From Heloderma charlesbogerti (Eukaryota > Chordata > Lepidosauria > Squamata > Helodermatidae), in assembly GCA_026122225.1 (NCBI GenBank), contig JANEZZ010002242.1:372001-436000 (forward strand): 64,000 nt of DNA. Reading direction: 5' to 3'. A model generated the notes under the pieces. It was not told the origin of the DNA and did no database searches. It was given only the letters and a program-made list of their open reading frames with translations. Position numbers and translations under genes: made by a program. This document shows positions 32,481-42,598 of this stretch, piece after piece (within the stretch, counting starts at the first letter, position 1; every line of letters begins with the position of its first letter).

Positions 32481-35400
32481 TGTTGTTGTTCAGTCGTTAA
32501 GTCATGTCCAACTCTTTGTGACCCCATGGACCATAGCACGCCAGGCCTTCCTGTCCTCCGCTCTCTCCCGGAGCGTGCTCAAGTTCATTGCATCGGTGAG
32601 GCTATCTAGCCATCTCATCCTCTGCCGTCCCCTTCTCCTTTTGCCTTCAATCTTTCCCAGCATCAAGGTCTTTTCCAGGGAGTTTTCTCTTTGCATTAGG
32701 TGGCCAACATATTTGAGCTTCAGCTTCGGTATCTGTCCTTCCAATGAGCACTCAGGGTTGATTTCCTTTAGGATTGACTGATTTGACCTCCTTGCAGTCC
32801 AGGGGACTCGTAAGGGTCTTCTCCAGCACCACAGTTGGAAGGCATCAATTCTTCAGTGCTCAGCCTTCCTTATAGTCCAGCTCTCACAGGCATACATTGC
32901 TACTGGGAAACCATAGCTTTGATTATACGAATCTTTGTCGGCAAGGTGATGTCTCTGCTTCTTACTATGCTGTCTAGGTTTGCCATAGCTTTCCTCCCAA
33001 GGAGCAAGCGTCTTTTAATTTCATGGCTACAGTCACGGTCTGAGGTGTTCTTGGAGCCCAAGAAAATTAAATCTGTCACTGCTTCCATTTCTTCCCCAGG
33101 AAGTGATGGGGCCACATGCCATGATCTTAGTTTTTTTAATGTTGAGTTTCAAATCAGCTTTTGCACTCTCCTCTTTCACCCTCAACAAGAGGCTCTTGAG
33201 ATCCTCTTTGCTTTCTGCCATTAGGGTGGTATCGTCTGCGTATCTGAGGTTGTTGATAATTTTCCCGGCAATCTTAATTCCGACCTGTGATTCATCCAAC
33301 CCAGTGTTTCTCATGATGTACTCTGCATATAAATTAAATAAGCAGGGCGACAATATGCAGCCTTGTCGTACTCCTTTTCCAATTTTGAACCAATCGGTTG
33401 TTCCATGTCCGGTTGTTACTGTTGCTTCTTGACCCTCGTACAGTTTTCTCAGGAGACAGGTAAGGTGGTCTGGTACTCCCATCTCTTTAAGAATTTGCCA
33501 CAGTTTGTTGTGATCCACAAAATAAAAGGCTTTAGCATAGTCAATGAAGCAGAAATAGATGTTTTTCTGGAATTCTCTTGCTTTCTCCATGATCCAGCGA
33601 ATGTTGGCGATTTGCTCTCTACTTCCTCTGCCTGTTCGAAACCCCGCTTGTACTTCTGGTAGTTCTCAGTTCACATACTGCTGAAGCCTAGCTTGTAGGA
33701 TTTTGAGCATAACCTTGCTGGCATGTGAAATGAGCGCAATTGTATGGTAGTTTGAAGACTCTTTGGCATTGCCCTTCTTTGGAATTGGAATGTAAACTGA
33801 TCTTTTCCAGTCTTGTGGCCACTGTTGAGTGTTTCAAATTTGTTGACATATTGAGTGCAGCACTTTAACAGCATCGTCTTTTAGGATTTTAAATAGCTCA
33901 GCTGGAATACTGTCATCTCCGCTAGCTTTGTTGTTAGTAATGCTTCCTAAGGCCCACTTGACTTCACTCTCGAGGATGTCCGGCTCAAGTTCAGTGACCG
34001 CACTATCATGGCTATCAGGGACATTAAGATCTTTCCTGTATAGTTCTTCTGTGTATTCTTTCCGCCTCTTCTTAATCTCATCTGCTTCTGTTAGGTCCCT
34101 GCCTTCTTTGTCCTTTATCAGGCCCGTCTTTGCACAAAACGTTCCCTTGAGATCTCCAATTTTCTTGAAGAGATCTCTAGTCTTTCCCATTCTATTGTTT
34201 TCCTCGATTTCTTTGCATTGTTCATTTAGGAAGGCCTTCTTGTCTCTCCTTGCTATTCTCTGGAACTCTGCATTCAGTTGGATATATCTTCCCCTTTCTC
34301 CCTTGCTTTTCGCTTCCCTTCTTTCCTCAGCTACTTGTAAAGCCTCATCAGACAGCCACTTGGCTTTCTTGCATTTCTTTTTCTTTGGGATGGATTGAGT
34401 TGCTGCCTCCTGAACAATGTTACGGACCTCCGTCCATAGGCACTCAGGCACTATGTCTATCAGGTCTAATCCCTTAAATCTATTTGTTACCTCCACTGTA
34501 TATTCATAAGGGATATGACCGAGGTCATACCTGAATGGTTTAGTGGTTTTCCCTACGTTCTTCAATTTAAGCCGGAATTTTGCAAGAAGCAGCTCATGAT
34601 CTGAGCCACAGTCAGCTCCAGGTCTTATTTTTACTGACTGTATGGAGCTTCTCCATCTTTGGCTGCAAAGGACATAATCAATCTGATTTCGATAATGACC
34701 ATCTGGTGATGTCCATGTGTACAGTCGTCTCTTGTGCTGTTGGAAAAGAGTGTTTGCTATGATCAGTGTTTTCTCTTGGCAAAACTCTATTAGCCTTTGT
34801 CTTGCTTCATTTTGTACACCAAGGCCATGCTTGCCTGTTATCCCGGTGATTTCTTGACTTCCTACTTTAGCATTCCAATCCCCTATGATGAAGAGGACAT
34901 CTTTTTTTGGTGTTAGTTCTAGAAGGTGTTTTAGGTCTTCATAGAACCGATCAACCTCAGCTTCTTTGGCCTCAGTGGTTGGGGCATAGACTTGAATTAC
35001 TGTGATGTTGAATGGTTTGCCTTGGATTCATACTGAGATCATTCTATCGTTTTTAAGATTGTACCCCAGTACTGCTTTTCCCACCCTTTTGTTGGCTATG
35101 AGTGCTACTCCATTTCTTCTAAAGGATTCTTGCCCACAGTAGTAGATATGATGGTTACCTGAATTAAATTCGCCCATGCTTGTCCAGTTTAGTTCGCTGA
35201 TTCCCAAGATGTCAATGTTCAATCTTGCCATCTCATGTTTGACCACCTCCAGCTTACCTTGATTCATTGATCTGACATTCCAGGTTCCTAAATGATATTG
35301 TTCTTTATAGCATCGGACTTTCTTTTCACCACCAGATACATCCACAGCTGAGTGTCCTTTTGGCTTTGGCCCAGCTGCTTCACTCTTTCTGGTGCTACTT

Positions 35401-35680
35401 GGAAATACCCTCTGCTCTTCCCCAGTAGTATATTGGACACCTTCCGACCTGAGGGGCTCATCTTCCGGCGTCATATCTTTTAGCCTTGTGATACGTTCCA
35501 TGGGGTTTTCTTGGCAAGAATACTGGAGTGGGTTGCCATTTCCTTCTCCAGTGGACCACATTTTGTCAGAACTGTCCGCCATGACCTGTCCATCTTGGGT
35601 GGCCCTGCATGGCATAGCTCATGGCTTCACTGAGTTACGCAAGCCCCTTTGCCACAACAAGGCAGTGATCCATGAAGGGG
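32481..35680 (-). mobile_element. Full-length RTE-BovB LINE, inactivated (copy 3)
   Basis: A minus-strand BovB of 3200 bp with the same 5' leader start (CCCCTTCATGGATCACTGCC on the minus strand) and ACAACAACAA tail as the intact copy. It is bounded by a 9/10 TSD. It belongs to the same subfamily as the intact copy (RGRQRMRWLD). The 3' end abuts a hAT MITE region and the 5' end lies 70 bp from hAT-like copy B. Confidence 0.95.
32484..35615 (-). pseudogene. BovB endonuclease/RT ORF, frameshifted
   Basis: Starts like the intact ORF (MPCRATQDGQVMADSSDKMW) but has several breaks. A stop follows RMISV near 35027. Further breaks fall near 34566, near 33834 (after the QQI of ICQQI) and near 33660. 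A deletion near 33095 removes part of the ITSWHIEGEEMEAV region and shifts the frame. The RT core 33033-33590 is still open (FIDYAKAFYFVDH with DC changed to YF, GVRQGC, YADDT). The C-terminal piece 32502-32744 retains RGRQRMRWLD. Confidence 0.9.
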
Positions 35681-35742
35681 AGGTGCTGCTTAACAAACTG
35701 CTTATTACACACATCTCCGGGTTCCCCCACTGGTTCCAGCAA

Positions 35743-35750
35743 CTTTTAGC
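35743..35750. repeat. 8-bp TSD of hAT-like copy B
   Basis: CTTTTAGC here and at 37579-37586. Confidence 0.92.
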
Positions 35751-37578
35751 TAGGGATGGACGAAAGTCACTTACCTGGTCCCTCAGCTTGCTTTGTGGTG
35801 GGGGGGAGGTGCTCCGTTCCTCCCTGCCAAAATTCTGGCCGGGGGGGAGGCGCCCCATCCCTCCAGCCGAAATTCTGGCCAGGCGGGAGGCGCCCCGTCC
35901 CTCCAGCTGAAATTCTGGCCGGGGGGGAGGCGCCCCGTCCCTCTGGCTGAAAATCCTCCTGGCCGACCGGGACGCAAATGGTGGCGGCCGTAGCCACCAC
36001 CGTTTGTGTCCCTGCAGTCAGCCATGATAGGCTACGTAAATCCTTACATAGCCTATCACAGCTGACTTTGGAAAAAAAAAAGAAAAAGCGCGTATGCAAA
36101 TGGCAGCGCCCATGGGCGCCGCCATTTGCGTTCCTTATTTGGGCACGTGTAGTCTACGTAAACATTTATGTAGACTACGGCAAAAAGAACCGTAATTTTC
36201 GCCGTAGTCTACGTAAATGTTTATGTAGACTACACGTGCCCAAATAAGGAACGCAAATGGCGGCGCCCATGGGCGCCGCCATTTGCGTATGCGCTTTCCC
36301 CCCCCAGGTCAGTCATGATAAGCTACATAAGGATTTACGTAGCCTATCACGGTGTATTTTGAAAATCTAGCCGTGATAGGCTACGTAAATATTTATTTAG
36401 CCTATCACGTTTGCTTGTGTGTGTTTTTTTTTTTACTGGGAAATGGCGGCGGCGGGAGCCGCCAGCGCCAGAGACATTCGGCAAAGGTAAGTCCCATCCC
36501 GGGAGGGTGGCAGACAGTTTCTCCACCAATTTCGGGGGGCCGAATTAGGGATGTATGAAAGTCACCTTTTCGCAGCTTGGCTTCGCGGTGGAGGGGAGGC
36601 GCTTTGCTTCTCCCCCTGAAGTTCAGGCGAGGGGGGGAGGCATCCCGCCTCGCCCGGCCGAAATTCAGGCCAGGAGGGGAGGCGCCCCACCTTGCCTGGC
36701 TGAAATTCAGCCCGGGGAGAAGCGCCCCATCTCCCCGGCCGTGAAACAAAAAGTAAAAAAAAAAAAAGACCCCGTGATAGGCTACGTGACGATTTACGTA
36801 GCCTATCACGGCTAGATTTCCAAAGTCAGCCATGATAGGCTACATAAATCGTCACGTAGCCTATCACGGGTGACTTTGGAAAAAAAAAAAAAGCGCGAAC
36901 GCAAATGGCGGCGGCCCCTGGGCGCCGCCATTTGCGTTCCTTATTTTGGCACGTCTAGTCTACGTAAAGATTTACGTAGACTACGGCGAAAATAAGGGCA
37001 ACACAAATAGCATGCCCTTATTTTCGCCGTAGTCTACGTAAATCTTTACCTAGACTAGACGTGCCAAAATAAGGAACGCAAATGGCGGCGCCCATGGGCT
37101 GCTGCCATTTGCGTATGCGCTTCCCCCCCCCCAAGTCACCCGTGATACGCTACGTGACGATTTACTTAGCCTATCACGGCTGACTTTGGAAATCTAGCCG
37201 TGATAGGCTACGTAAATCGTTACGTAGCCTATCATGGGTGGGTTTTTTTTTTTTACTTTAGTTTTTTTTTTTTGCAATGGCGGCAGCGGCAGCCAGTTGG
37301 GAGACCGGCCGCCACCCCTGCCTGCGCCGAACCGCTGCCGAACCGCCGCTGGGACCCGCCACCGGGACACGCCGCCGAGAGGGACATTCGCCGAAGGTAA
37401 GTCCCATCCCGGGGGGGGCGGGGGGCCGGCGGAGAATTTCCCATCCAACTTCGGGGGGCCGAATGCATCGGCGCTCGGCCTCCCGAAGATTCGGGGAGAA
37501 ATTCTCCGCCATCCCTAGGCCGAATGCGTTGGCATTCGGCCTCCCAGAGATTCGTGGAGAAATTCTCCGACTTCCCTA
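35751..37578 (+). mobile_element. Palindromic hAT-like element, copy B (hosting copy C)
   Basis: Copy B occupies 35751-36545 and 37526-37578 (848 bp without the insert). It has ends TAGGGATG and CTTCCCTA and a perfect 8-bp TSD. The left end carries splice-donor-like ACTTACC (reverse GGTAAGT) at 35769-35775 and the right part GGTAAGT at 36486-36492, both facing outward. The palindromic core spans about 36022-36409, centre near 36187. It contains two GCAAATGGC(A/G)GCGCC...GGCGCCGCCATTTGC blocks, TAGTCTACGTAAA hairpins and three GATAGGCTACGTA/TACGTAGCCTATC hairpins. Confidence 0.92.
36546..37517 (+). mobile_element. Palindromic hAT-like element, copy C (nested in B)
   Basis: A 972-bp element with ends TAGGGATG...CATCCCTA. 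It is flanked by GGCCGAAT at 36538-36545 and 37518-37525, an exact 8-bp TSD that lies within the subterminal palindrome of copy B. The core is an inverted repeat from about 36771 to 37237, with arms of about 225 bp at roughly 95% identity. Each arm contains smaller palindromes (36772-36811, 36830-36870, 36956-36983 and their partners 37027-37056, 37140-37179, 37198-37236). An outward GGTAAGT lies at 37396-37402. Non-coding. Confidence 0.94.
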
Positions 37579-37586
37579 CTTTTAGC

Positions 37587-38200
37587 TGGCCTTGGCAGAT
37601 GAGCCAAAAATGGTGGCTGCCAGGGTTTCCTGTCCCTCTAATTATCCCTGACCTCACGCTGCCTGTGGTCAGAGACAATCCCCTGCTCCCAGTTGGAGCT
37701 GGAAAGGGTGGTGGGAGCTTGTTGGCTTGTCTGCTTGTTGGCTTGCCTGCCTCAGTCAAGGCATTCTGGGAGTCTTGGCAATGCAGGAGACAAGGAAGTG
37801 GCTGTAGTCTTGTCGAGCTCTGGAACTGGAAAAGGTGGCAGGGGCTTATTGGTTTGGCTGCTGCATGGCTGACATGCTCCAGGCAACGTGGCAACAATAC
37901 AACAGCCAAGGAAGGTGCAGCGACTCCGGCCACAGACCTGGAAAGGAATGTGCTGGTTTGGCCACTGCATGGCTGAGGGGCTCTGGGCACGTTGGGCATG
38001 CAATGGACAAACAAGTCTCAGTCTTCTTCCACCCCTGGAGCTGGGAAGGGGTGGAGACTGGTGAACAACTGCCAGGATAATTCCCACCCATCACTTGAAC
38101 TCCAAGATCACGAAGAAGGCTGGGGGGTTCTTCATGCTCACCAGAGGGCACTCATTGTGGTGAGCATGGCAAGTGAAAGTGTGGAAGCCTGGGTTTCAAC
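37587..38200. repeat. Diverged minisatellite-like array
   Basis: About 3.5 imperfect units of 105-140 bp. Each contains an (A/G)GAGCTGG.AAGGG.TGG-type start (near 37700, 37818, 37940 and 38038) and a TGCATGGCTGA / GGGCACGTTGG or GGCAACGTGG segment (37862-37890, 37970-37995). Divergence is high and no gene was recognised. Confidence 0.55.
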
Positions 38201-38205
38201 ATGGC

Positions 38206-38795
38206 TAGGGACATCTGCGGTGGGGGGGAGGTGCTCCGTCCCTCCCCCCGAAATTCTTCCCGGCTGGCTCTGCTCCGTGGCAACTCCGCAGAGCCACCGG
38301 CTGGGGCCACCCGCAGCCAGACTTCCAGCCACTGGGCTGCACAGGGACACATCATTTGCGTCCCTGTCTTTTGCCGTGATAGGCTACGTAAATATTTACG
38401 TAGCCTATCACGGCAAAAAAACAGGAACGCAAATGGTGGCGGCTACGGCGGCTGCCATTTGCATTCCCTTTTCTGCCATGATAGGCTACGTAAATATTTA
38501 TGTAGCCTATCACGGCCTCTGCAGGGATGCAAATGGCATCCCTGTGTTAGCCGTGATAGGCTATGTAAGTATTTACGTAGCCTATCACAGCAATAATGAA
38601 TTGCACGTGAATTGCACAGCAGATGCAGCCACCATTCGCAAAGCAGCGCGAACAGCACCAGGTAGGTGCTCCGTTTCATGCGCCTTTCGCAGCGTGGTGG
38701 GGCATGGGGCTTCGTTCCGCCATGGATTTTGGGGGGCCAAATGCACTGGCATTCGGCCTCACTGAGATCCATGGCAGAATTCTCCAACATCCCTA
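38206..38795 (+). mobile_element. Palindromic hAT-like element, copy D
   Basis: A 590-bp element. The right end is CATCCCTA; the left end starts TAGGGAC but lacks the usual GAAAGTCACTTACC segment. The flanks (AACATGGC and CTTTATAT) do not match, so no TSD is seen. The core has a perfect 50-bp palindrome at 38369-38418 (half-site ATTTACGTAGCCTATCACGG and onward), further hairpins near 38480-38516 and 38552-38588, and GCAAATGGTGGC/GCTGCCATTTGC blocks. An outward donor-like GGTAGGT lies at 38661-38667. Confidence 0.85.
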
Positions 38796-39639
38796 CTTTA
38801 TATTTTGCTCAGAAACAAATTGGCAGCCAGTGTAAAGATTTTAAAACTGGTGTAATATGGTCTCCATGGGATGTATACTTTACACAAGTATAACATGAAG
38901 AAAGGGAAGATTTAATATGCCTTTAGATGTGTAACAGACCCCTGAATCATATATTTAGGGCGCAATATTATTCAGATAGTTGGCAGCCTCCGAACTCAGA
39001 GGCTGCCAAGTATCCAATGTAGGGGGGAGGATAGCAGCGGCTGTGCTCCAGCCACCCTGCATTTCTGCTAGATGGGTGATTTCACCCATCTAGCAGTGGC
39101 ACCTCAGTGGGGGAGGGAAGGAGGCTGAGGCAGTCATAGGAAATGGCATAAGGCAGCTGCCCCGGTCTCCTCCCCTCCCTGCCCCCAGGAACTCCCTCTT
39201 TTCCAAGGACGTTTCTTCAGGACAGCAGAAGGAGACAGAAGGAGAAGTCAATCATGGCTTACCTGGATTTTTCAAGGAGACAGCTTTGCTCTTGGCAGGG
39301 CTCCACGAGCAAGTGTATTGCAGTCACTTCACAGAACATACTTCTGGGTGGGGAGGGGGGATTGGAGCAAATGTCATCTGACTGGCCGGGGCCGCTCAAC
39401 CAATAAGAGAGGCTCCCCCCCTCCAGGCTCTCCTCCATTTCTGCTTTGATAAAATCCTGGGAAGTTTCCTCCCTTGTATCCGCAGAAATCACTCTCTTTC
39501 TCTCTCTCGCTCCACACCAATCATGAAAGGAACACTGTGTTCTAGATGTCCTGCTGTGATCAATCGAAGCTTCGACATTAAGGCTGTCCAAATGCATTAT
39601 TTCGATTCATTGGAATCTCAGGAGTGCGCAATTCAGGGT
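38796..39639. other. No gene; two short hairpins
   Basis: TTGGCAGCCTC/GAGGCTGCCAA pairs at 38980-39009. CTGCTAGATGGGTGA, a 2-nt loop and TCACCCATCTAGCAG form a perfect hairpin at 39065-39096. The rest is unremarkable. Confidence 0.6.
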
Positions 39640-39705
39640 CAAGTCTCACTGATCACAATGGGAATTACTCCCGAGTAGACAAACATATGTTTGTGCTGGG
39701 AGAGA
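39640..39705. repeat. Palindromic MITE fragment, AAGTAAG family
   Basis: TCAAGTCTCACTGATCACAA and TGGGAATTACTCCCGAGTAG match the CCATTGA.TTCAATGGGACTTACT pattern of the family. Confidence 0.5.
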
Positions 39706-39924
39706 CAGGGAGGAGAAATGGATGGGAAGCCAGCCCCCTTTCTAACCTGATGCACAGGGTCAGGATGATCGAAGGTGGAAGTAGTTACTTCTGAATGGCA
39801 ATAAATCAAACAAGGGAAAATCACAGCTTCGAGAAAGTGCTTTACAGCCTTTAGGGAATTAGTGCTTTAAAATGTGCTATTTCAATGGCAGCGGCGGTGG
39901 GGAGATCTCTGTAAATTCTGATGT

Positions 39925-40005
39925 TCACATTCAGGGGAAAAGCCTCATTGAGCACAATGGGAGTTACTTCTGAGTAGATACTAATTGGTTTGTGCAGGGA
40001 CGGGA
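39925..40005. repeat. Palindromic MITE fragment, AAGTAAG family
   Basis: AGCCTCATTGAGCACAATGG and GAGTTACTTCTGAGTAGATA, the same arrangement as the preceding copy. Confidence 0.55.
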
Positions 40006-40277
40006 AACACACAGGAAACACCCTTTGACTAGGGTCATGGTGAAAGGCACACCCCTGGGCAGGGCTAGCATACCCAAGGTAAATGTGGGGGTTGGGGCAC
40101 ACAACAGCTATACCGGGGAGAAGCTGACTTAAGGAAAAGAATCGGACTTTAAGCAATTTCAGGAAATCCAGTTTTTCTCTGATAAACTCTGGGATGGCTG
40201 CTGGATGGCCATGACCTCATATATCCCTAACGACCTCCAAACCCAGCCAGCTCGGAGTAAAGTGCTCATGAAGACAA

Positions 40278-40285
40278 CCCTCTGG
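40278..40285. repeat. 8-bp TSD of hAT-like copy E
   Basis: CCCTCTGG here and at 41626-41633. Confidence 0.92.
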
Positions 40286-41625
40286 TAGGGATGGCGGAGA
40301 ATTCCGCCCCGGATTTCAGTGAGGCTGAATGCACTGGCATTCAGCCCCCCGAAACCTGTGGTGGAATGTCCTCCCACCCCCCGCCACCCCACGGAATCCC
40401 CCCAGGATGAAACTTACCTGGGGTGGATGCTCCGGTGGCGGTGGCTCCGGCACCGGCGGCTGGTCTCTCAGCTGGCTGCTGCAGCTGCAAATGGCGGCCA
40501 TTGTAGCAGCCGCCATTTGCGTCCTGCCAGGCTGCTCTGATAGGCTACGTAAGTATTTACGTAGCCTATCACAGCAAAGAGCAGGGACGCAAACGGCGGT
40601 TGCTACGCCATTTGCGCCGCTGCTCTTTCCGTGATAGGCTACGTAAGTATTTACATAGCCTATCATGGTAAAGGCAGCCACGCAAATGGCGGCCACTATG
40701 CCATTTGCATGGCTGCCTTTACCGTGATAGGCTACGTAAATACTTATGCAGCCTATCACAGAAAGAGCAGTGGCGCAAATGGCGTAGTGTAATACTTACA
40801 TAAATACTTATGTAGCCTATCATGGCAACCTGGCAGGACGCAAATGGCGGCCGCAGCAGGCAGCAGTAGGGGTGGACGAAAGTCCCTTACCTTTTGCCGA
40901 AGCTTGTTCGTGGTGGGGGGGAGGCGCTTTGCTGCTCCCCCCGCGAAGTTCAGGCCAGGGGAGAGGCTTCCCGCCTCGCCCCAGCCGAAATTCAGGCTGG
41001 GGGGGAGGCTTCCTGCCTCGCCCCGGCCGAAATTCAGGCCGGGGAGGAGGCTTCCCACCTCGCCCGGCCGCGAACTCGAAAGTTTTTTTGAAAAAAAACA
41101 AATGCCCCCGTGATAGGCTACGTGACGATTAACGTAGCCTATCACGGCTAGATCTGCAAAGTCAGCCGTGATAGCCTACGTTAATCGTCACGTAGCCTAT
41201 CACGGGTGACTTTAAAAAAAAAAAAAAAGCACGTACGCTAATGGCGGCCCCCATAGGGAGCCGCCATTCGCGTTCCTTATTTGGTCGCTGTAGTCTACGT
41301 AAATCTTTACGTAGACTACGGCGAAAATAAGGGCAACGCTATGCGTTGCCCTTATTTTCGCTGTAGTCTACGTAAATCTTTGTCTACGTAAATCTACGTA
41401 AATCTTTACGAACACGTTGGCGCTCGGCCCCCCGAAGTTTCGGGGAGAAATTCTCCGCCATCCCTAGGCAGCAGCCCAGCCGTGGCCGGAACTCCGGCTG
41501 CGGCCGGCCCTGGCCAGCGGCTCTGCGGAGCCAGCCAGGGAGGATTCCGGGGGGAGGGACGGAGTGCCTCCTCCCCACCGTGGATCCCCCACTGCCGAGC
41601 TAGGTAAGGGATTCATACATCCCTA
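40286..41625 (-). mobile_element. Palindromic hAT-like element, copy E (hosting copy F)
   Basis: Copy E occupies 40286-40866 and 41475-41625 (732 bp), with ends TAGGGATG...CATCCCTA and a perfect 8-bp TSD. Orientation is opposite to copies A-D. Outward donor-like words lie at 40412-40418 (ACTTACC) and 41603-41609 (GGTAAGG). The core (about 40487-40858) alternates GATAGGCTACGTAAGTATTT hairpins with GCAAATGGCGGCC / GCCATTTGCG blocks, centred near 40685. Confidence 0.92.
40867..41466 (+). mobile_element. Palindromic hAT-like element, copy F (nested in E)
   Basis: A 600-bp element from TAGGGGTG to CATCCCTA with an exact 8-bp TSD GGCAGCAG (40859-40866 and 41467-41474). The left half is like copy C, with hairpins at 41109-41148 and 41167-41206 and GTAGTCTACGTAAATC blocks. 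Most of the right arm of the palindrome is deleted near 41380-41410, where short CTACGTAAATC units stutter. An outward donor-like CCTTACC lies at 40885-40891. Confidence 0.93.
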
Positions 41626-41815
41626 CCCTCTGGTCTCCGTACTCCATTTTCTGAGCATGGAGAAGTGGCCAGCACGGTTCTCTCCATGCCAGCTATGGAG
41701 AGGATGGAAAGGGGATTAGGAGCATGGTTTCCTGTCTCCGAGCTCTGAGCCAGGCAACTGATCTATCCTATGCCTCCCCAGACGCTGTCTGATGGGCATA
41801 GGATTGCTCTCTTAG

Positions 41816-41985
41816 GGGTTCATCACATGGAGCATTTATCCTGTTATTGAGATGGCTCTGTCACAGAAGTTTGCGGGCTCTTTAGATGATGCCATTACAC
41901 TCCAGGGTGTCTCCTGCCATTTCCCCCAGCCTATCCCGTGTTTTCCCCAAACACAAAAAATGTAGTATTTTCCCCAGCCCATGGA
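41816..41985. repeat. Unclassified interspersed repeat, family 2 copy 1
   Basis: Shares a run with 57552-57665: TTATCCTG.(T/A)ATTGAGATGGCTC, then AAGT.TGCGGGC.CTTTA and ATGATGCC.TTA. Class unknown. Confidence 0.6.
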
Positions 41986-42189
41986 ACAGGAGCGCCATGA
42001 CCTCCACATGAAATTCTCCCATAGCGGAAGAAACCACTCTGCCTGCCTGCTGTTGCCATTTGTTTTCGGTTACTGGGGGCATGGTCAAGATGACGAAGGC
42101 ATTGAAGATGGGAGCGGGGTTGCATTTGCACGGGAGACCCAAGCAGATTTGACAGGCGCAAGCTCAGAAGCAATGTCCTCTGTTGTTTC

Positions 42190-42380
42190 AGAGCACCCTA
42201 TTAAGTTCAATGAGGCTTACTCCCAAGTAAGTGTGCCGAGGGTTGCAGACTTACAGGGTGATCTTATGTCTACTCAGAAGCAAGTTCCATTGTGTTCAAT
42301 GCAGTTTACTCCCAAGTAAGTGTGCCTAGGATTGCAGACTTATACCGTGGTATTATCTCTACTCAGAAGTAAGTCAGAGG
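42190..42380. repeat. Two head-to-tail palindromic MITE copies, AAGTAAG family
   Basis: GTTCAATGAGGCTTACTCCC + AAGTAAGTGTGCC at 42203-42237 is followed by TCTACTCAGAAGCAAGTTCC + ATTGTGTTCAATGCAGTTTA + CTCCCAAGTAAGTGTGCC at about 42270-42328. A partial third, CTACTCAGAAGTAAG, follows near 42360. Confidence 0.65.
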
Positions 42381-42598
42381 TTTCCTGCGGGCTGCGAGAA
42401 AACAGTACAGCAGAAGTTGAGCTACAAAAACAAGACTCCCCCCCTTCCTTTGCACACATGCCAGGGAGGGAGGGAGGCACTCCCTCAGTTCAAACCACAT
42501 GGCTGCTGTGTAAAGAAGCCCTTCCTAATCCTGCAAAGAAACTGAAAGCAGGAAGCTCTGGAAAGGATGCGGGTTTTTTGCTTAATGTAGAAACTCCC

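Noticed and set aside
36772..37236. CRISPR array
   Set aside because: The repeated GATAGGCTACGTA units are palindromic parts of a foldback transposon, with no spacer regularity, and the DNA is vertebrate.
37253..38014. 253-codon minus-strand frame across copy C and the minisatellite
   Set aside because: Spans a transposon end and unrelated repeat DNA; GC-rich sequence gives few stops.
39065..39096. Intrinsic transcription terminator
   Set aside because: A perfect hairpin without a T tract, in vertebrate DNA where this mechanism does not apply.
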